A DNA stretch of 64,000 nucleotides from Amorphochlora amoebiformis (lineage: Eukaryota; Cercozoa; Chlorarachniophyceae): the NCBI GenBank assembly GCA_054601695.1, contig BAAHQB010000154.1:248001-312000 (forward strand). The letters are read 5' to 3'. The notes beneath the pieces are model-generated. The model ran no database searches. It saw only the letters and a program-made list of their open reading frames with translations, and had not been told where the DNA came from. The position numbers were made by a program, and so were the translations under genes. This document shows positions 1 through 64,000 of the stretch, one piece after another. Every line of letters begins with the position of its first letter. Within the stretch, counting starts at the first letter, position 1.

Positions 1-47
<47 letters not shown>

Positions 48-145
48 ATATATATATATATTGTATATATTGTATATATATGTATATATGTATATAAATA
101 TATAGATACATATGTATACATTGATGTCTACTACATACATTACAA

Positions 146-234
<89 letters not shown>

Positions 235-432
235 ATTAAATATATATATATATATATATACATGTATACTTATATATATACATATAATATATATATATAT
301 ATATATAAATAAATATATATATATATATTTACATATTACTTGGATATAATATATATACACGTAGATATACATTGATGTATATCATATATACACCTTATAT
401 ATATATATATGGTATATATTATATGCATTTAC
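1..432. repeat. (TA)n intron sequence at the 3' side of DRC4
   Basis: Almost pure TATATA with short interruptions. It follows the donor at 432 on the minus strand and holds no coding sequence that I can see. Confidence 0.8.
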
Positions 433-11392
<10,960 letters not shown>

Positions 11393-11677
11393 TGCCTCAA
11401 GCCTGTGACGTTTTTGAGCGGGAAGCCATTCAGAGGGATATTGAAGGAAAGATATGGAAGATATCACTAGGGATATATTTTAGGGTACAGATATTAAATA
11501 TTAATATAAAGGTATAACAATATAGATATATCGAATTGAATATATTAATTCTTACTATGTTAATATCAAAGGCTTGATATCAACCTTGACTTCGTAAAAG
11601 AAAAGAATAAAGCGCCCATCATTTCCAATTCCAACTCCCCAACCGACACCAAGTCGTCTCCTTCAGACACGCCCGCC
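11393..11677. promoter_or_regulatory. Divergent intergenic region, DRC4 / UBE2S
   Basis: There are 285 bp between the two start codons, free of long (TA)n, so both core promoters and 5' untranslated regions must lie here. The half near UBE2S is A/T-rich around 11470-11560 with several ATATT runs. I see no convincing TATA box or initiator. DRC4 intron 1 begins immediately on the other side of its 25-nt first exon. Confidence 0.6.
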
Positions 11678-12491
11678 ATGGTAAATATTGAGCGAACCTA
11701 CTTATAACATCTACCTCGTTTTTAGCATACATACTATGACGGACGATTGTGTAGTTTCTGGTTCGATTTTGTTGGGAGAATATCGATTTTGCCCTTCAAT
11801 CCCAATGGTCGAGTCGAACCGACCCTGCCTGTTTCTTGTTTCAGAACGAGAATCTTCCACCCCAAGCAATGATGAAGCTAATGAAGGACATTCGTGACGT
11901 TACAAAGAACACTCCCGAGGGCATCATGGTACATTTTTCCGAGGAAAACATGGCGTGTATCAACGCCGACATACAAGGCCCAGGTACCTCTACACCCTCA
12001 TACTACGGATAATCTCGCATACTGACTAGATGAAAACACAGTTGGCACTCCCTTTGAAGGAGGCGTCTTTCGTTGTATGTTACGAATCGGCGCAGACTTT
12101 CCGAACTCTCCTCCTAAAGGTTTCCCAGTGTGCACCAAAAAAAAGTTAGTGTGAATCGAGAGTATGATCATGGCTCGCGTGCTGTGTTGCCTTTAGGCTT
12201 CTTCCTGACCAAAATCTTCCATCCGAACGTGTCGAGCAAGGGCGAAATATGTGTAAACACCCTTAAAAAGGACTGGAAGCCGAGTCACGGGCTCAAGCAT
12301 GTGCTTATGGTAATCGCTCTTGATTCTGTCTAGCCTGCAGCAATCTGGTTATTTATGGGGATATTCCCACTCAAACACAAACCCTCATCTACTTCTGCTC
12401 GGTCTTTCGTTCCATCCTGTCTCTTTGGCCAAAGCATGTGCATAATCTGTTGGGTAAAACACCACTACCCTCAGAGAGGATGCACAAGCGA

Positions 12492-12536
<45 letters not shown>

Positions 12537-12678
12537 CGTAGGTGATCCGCTGTCTTTTGATCCACCCGAACCCCGAGTCTGCTCTTAATGAGGAGGCGGG
12601 CAAGCTCCTCTTAGAAGAATATCACAGCTACGCGAAGAGAGCGGTTTGTGTGATTAATATTGTGTGCTTGATAATACT

Positions 12679-12711
<33 letters not shown>

Positions 12712-12872
12712 TATATATATAAATATATATAATATATATATATATATATATGCATGTAAATACACCCACATGTATACATAATACAAAAAATGTTTATCGG
12801 ATTACTCGATACGCAGAAATGCGTGAGAGAATACATGTAATATGTTAAATCGATGAGTATGTATATGTAAAT

Positions 12873-12922
<50 letters not shown>

Positions 12923-13055
12923 ATATGACATATGTTTATGTGGTTATTCATACATCTATTGTGTATATTTTTTAATATTCTCGAGCTCAAGAGCTTTAAA
13001 ATGCGAGAAGTTTCTGTATTCATTTGCGCTCACACACACACACACACACACACGT

Positions 13056-13116
<61 letters not shown>

Positions 13117-13206
13117 CAGACTATGCTCACCAAATTGTATGCCACACCGTCGGACAAGAAATCTGAGGTACACTAAAAGATTTAACAGATATGTAAACTT
13201 TATATG

Positions 13207-13260
<54 letters not shown>

Positions 13261-13488
13261 TACAATCTACCCACCTAAACATTCTACACACCAAATATGT
13301 AAAACGACACACATACATACCGTCAGGGGAAAACGGCCAAGAAATCACCCACGTCGGTTGCCAGCAACAAGTCAAAAAGTAGCACAGGAGACAAGTCCAA
13401 TACCAAAGGAAGCTCCAAGTCTTCTAAGTCTAAGTCGATCAAGAAATCCAAGAGCCGGCGGGCAAAATCGAGCCTCAAGAGACTGTAA
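11678..13488 (+). CDS. UBE2S: UBE2S-type ubiquitin-conjugating enzyme E2 (APC/C elongating E2)
   Basis: UBE2S extends Lys11-linked ubiquitin chains on substrates of the anaphase-promoting complex. The 214-residue product (human about 222) has exons 11678-11680, 11845-11983, 12042-12119, 12197-12309, 12542-12643, 13120-13167 and 13327-13488, all in phase, ending in TAA. The UBC fold is complete: NENLPP at the N-terminus, [15 protein letters not shown], the catalytic Cys92 in [19 protein letters not shown] and [17 protein letters not shown]. After the UBC domain comes a Ser/Lys-rich tail ending SSLKRL, equivalent to the LRRL tail by which the human enzyme docks on APC2/APC4. Exon 1 contains only the ATG. 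The first three introns are short and ordinary; the last three carry (TA)n or (CA)n. Codon use and structure look native. Confidence 0.97.
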
Positions 13489-14201
13489 TAGCCATTAGGG
13501 CTTACTCAGTAACTCATTGCGACATTGGATTGAAATACAGAATCGGATGCGCTCGGGTTCCGACTTGTAACTAAGTAACCGTGGCAAACTCGCCTGTGTT
13601 CGGCTGGGATACCCTGCTTGTTCGTTTCCTCGAAGTTTGGCTTCCAGCAGAAATTTAGAACGGTGCGTGCGCGGCATTTATTTTGTAAGAAATTTGCTGT
13701 GATAAAATGCAACACAATATTCTAATATTATTAACACTCTTTATCTAGATCGACAAACACTAGATTCGATTAAGATGTCTCTATATATATTAGTTTCAAT
13801 ACTACGGTCAGTACTAACCTACGGTACACTAGCCTAGCTACTAACATTACTAGATTACTGTAACAACTACTAGACTAGTACTAGAACTAGGTTGACGGCA
13901 TCGACTGATCTAGTGCTAGTAGTAATACACCAAATACAATAAGATGACTTCCCTTAACTTCGGAACATGCGCTAGATGCGTACTAGCGTATGCCACGGTG
14001 GCACTGGTGGCTAGGTCTATATATATAGGGATCTAGTAGATGTTGAGTCGAGTGTTAAAATTCCTGCAATGTCTTCGAATTCAGGAGTCGTTCATCGATA
14101 ATTTCTAGACTTTCTAGCTTCGACCGCTGGTACCGGTCGTGAGCGAGTAACTGGAATATACATATACTATATATATATACGATATATGCATAAAATATAC
14201 A

Positions 14202-14243
<42 letters not shown>

Positions 14244-14262
14244 ATATATATGTATATACTAG

Positions 14263-14295
<33 letters not shown>

Positions 14296-14373
14296 ATGTT
14301 ATCTATATATGTATATATGTATATGTATGTGTATATATTGTTTATGTATATATATGTATATAATGTATATACA

Positions 14374-14428
<55 letters not shown>

Positions 14429-14435
14429 TACACAT

Positions 14436-14478
<43 letters not shown>

Positions 14479-14527
14479 GTATATATATATATATATATTA
14501 TATATTATATATTGTATATATATATAT

Positions 14528-14575
<48 letters not shown>

Positions 14576-14639
14576 TGTATATATGTGCAAATATACATAC
14601 ATATACAGATATATATATATATATATATACATATATTTC

Positions 14640-14677
<38 letters not shown>

Positions 14678-14724
14678 TATATACATAACTAAATATGCTT
14701 TGTAAATGATGAAACCCGAGTAGA
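13489..14724. other. Convergent intergenic region, UBE2S / DUF389 gene
   Basis: The interval holds the 3' ends of both genes. From 13740 to 14150 it is unusually rich in CTAG and TAGTA motifs. From 14155 to 14690 it is (TA)n with short interruptions. A minus-strand open frame at 13495-13677 has no family resemblance and overlaps the probable UBE2S 3' untranslated region, so I do not call it. Confidence 0.6.
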
Positions 14725-41104
<26,380 letters not shown>

Positions 41105-41130
41105 TAAGGTGTCTTTACCTAAACATACAC

Positions 41131-41197
<67 letters not shown>

Positions 41198-41225
41198 TTA
41201 TATATATATATATATATACATATAT

Positions 41226-41259
<34 letters not shown>

Positions 41260-41935
41260 TGATGTGTATATGTAATATATTTGTACACAAATCAATGAAG
41301 ATGAAAAGAAATTATATAAATTCATGACGGACCAATGAAAAAATGACTCCCGAATACGCACTTCTCGCTTTTTTTTTTCTTATTTTCTCGCAAGAATTTC
41401 ACCCTCAATCACAATTTCCCTCCCCTGTCATCCCCCCCCCCCCCCTTCTTCCACCGTTCCCCTTCCGAAGGCAGAACCAACCTCCAAACAGTCAACGAAA
41501 TTTAAAAGAGAAAGAAAAACTTAAAATTTCGCGGATTCTTACCTCCGTTCGACTTTCCGAGAAGAAATTGTGTAGGAAGGTGCTTAGGCACGTGTAACAC
41601 GAACATATAGGCCGCCTCCGCCATGCTTCACACCTACCTGGCCACTACAGCAGGGGTCCCGGATCCTCTTAAACCTCTAATAGTTTGTGAATTCCTTAAA
41701 CCTATAAATTTACTGGAGAGCTAATATAAACATCTAATAATATTTCATTTACCAATATATTTTCACGTAATTTGAACAAATCTGTTAGAGGGTTTTATCC
41801 TGTTTCATGAAAATACCTAAAATAGTCTTAGAGGGTAATTACGTTCCCTTTAATTGTCATGGGCCATCGCTCTTGACTCTAGTCACTGTAGGTGACACAA
41901 CGTGCGCGGCGGTTAGCAGGCGCGAATCGTCGCCG
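41105..41935. promoter_or_regulatory. Divergent intergenic region, DUF389 gene / SSX2IP
   Basis: An 831-bp region separates the two predicted start codons. From 41140 to 41280 it is (TA)n and (TG)n. From 41285 to 41935 it is ordinary mixed sequence, the longest stretch without (TA)n in this half of the window, including a C-run at 41430-41446. An 84-codon open frame at 41343-41597 is proline-rich because of the C-run and resembles nothing I know, so I read this as promoter and 5' leader sequence. Confidence 0.55.
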
Positions 41936-63131
<21,196 letters not shown>

Positions 63132-63684
63132 GACCAACCAGAGAACTCAATGAAGGGCACGTGGCAAGCTAGACGACTAAGAACCTCCAGAATGTGCCAG
63201 CCAATCCACTAGATGTACACACACACAATAATAATAATGCATTCAACTAGTCCATTCAACGCAACAAGTTCTAGAAGTTCAAAAAGGAAATCCTAGCTCA
63301 CCAGCTAATCTTCTAGGTGATCGACCAGCTGCAGTTATTACTAGTATTAAATTAATTGGCATAACATATGATACGATAATCACCAGTGGCAGTGATTCAC
63401 CACATCTAGAGACTAGAGGGGATCTATATCTAGTATATTTCTGTCTAGTTTCAAGTTAATGATGCAGATATCTAGATTGCGTTTATGACTAGTATAACTA
63501 GATAAAGTAGAAATCCAGATAGAGCTACTAGTCGGTACAATTTCGATATACTCTAGATACTCCAGATGATTCACTCTAGTCACTGTCTTATAAGACTGTA
63601 GATCTAGTAGATACTCTACATATACGCGAACATGCACAGCTGCAGAATTAACTACCTAGACTACCTAGACTACGATGAGTACGT

Positions 63685-63738
<54 letters not shown>

Positions 63739-64000
63739 CAGCCCGCAGATATGGGTCACGAGCGACAATTTCATGACTCTAAGCACTCTAGCTAGGTGAA
63801 TAATGACGTGCAAATGCTACTAAGTTAATATTTTGATAAGATACATTCACTAAAGACTATCTGAAAGTTTGATGCACTATTTTCAAAAATTGACCCATTC
63901 AGCCCTTGATAATTGTGAAAATTTTTACGATTTTGCAATTTTCTTTTGAGGCTTCATGTAGAAAGTTCTGTCACGCGTTCCTCGAGCTACCACGGCTGTG
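63132..64000. other. 3' flank of SSX2IP, no gene recognised
   Basis: The sequence is mixed and rich in CTAG/TAGA, like the region after UBE2S. One (TA)n tract at 63688-63736 ends in TTACAG, which resembles an intron 3' end, but the following sequence shows no recognisable coding segment. No open frame here has family similarity that I can see. Confidence 0.5.

Noticed and set aside
41343-41597. An 84-codon frame upstream of SSX2IP
   Set aside because: Its proline run comes from a homopolymeric C tract. No homology is seen, and it lies in the divergent promoter.

Overview
The window comes from the nuclear genome of a ciliated or flagellated eukaryote. The evidence is four multi-exon genes with GT-AG (sometimes GC-AG) introns, two of them for cilium or basal-body proteins, TTAGGG-type telomeric repeats, and the standard genetic code. 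I cannot place the lineage. Most of the sequence is intron, built from (TA)n tracts, degenerate TTAGGG/CCCTAA arrays and minisatellites. Long open frames that read Tyr-Ile-Tyr-Ile are (TA)n translated, because TAT and ATA are its only codons. The genes had to be assembled by hand from exons of 14 to 160 nt.

Layout. (1) 433-11392, minus strand: DRC4/GAS8, nexin-dynein regulatory complex subunit, 17 exons seen, 3' end beyond the left edge. (2) 11678-13488, plus strand: UBE2S, the APC/C-associated ubiquitin-conjugating E2, complete in 7 exons and divergent from DRC4 across 285 bp. (3) 14725-41104, minus strand: a DUF389-family multi-pass membrane protein, about 570 codons in 33 exons over 26.4 kb. 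(4) 41936-63131, plus strand: an SSX2IP/ADIP (MSD1) family centriolar-satellite or basal-body protein, about 520 residues in 28 exons, divergent from gene 3 across 831 bp. The space between genes 2 and 3, and that after gene 4, is short-range CTAG-rich sequence.

Nearly all intron phases agree across the assembled exons, which is the main internal support for the models. The exceptions are one junction in DUF389 (exon 7/8), one in DRC4 (exon 2/3) and one small SSX2IP exon whose borders are uncertain.

The most striking structure is not a gene. In the three (TA)n-rich genes, more than 20 exons are accompanied by tandem, truncated copies of one exon edge, each carrying the splice site and some adjoining intron, separated by (TA)n. 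There are up to seven copies per exon. Most copies carry the donor edge and lie downstream of the intact exon; a smaller set carries the acceptor edge and lies upstream. A second feature is introns made largely of telomeric repeat, whose splice sites are one-base variants of the repeat (GTAACCCTAA at the donor, CCCTAG at the acceptor). UBE2S has little of either.
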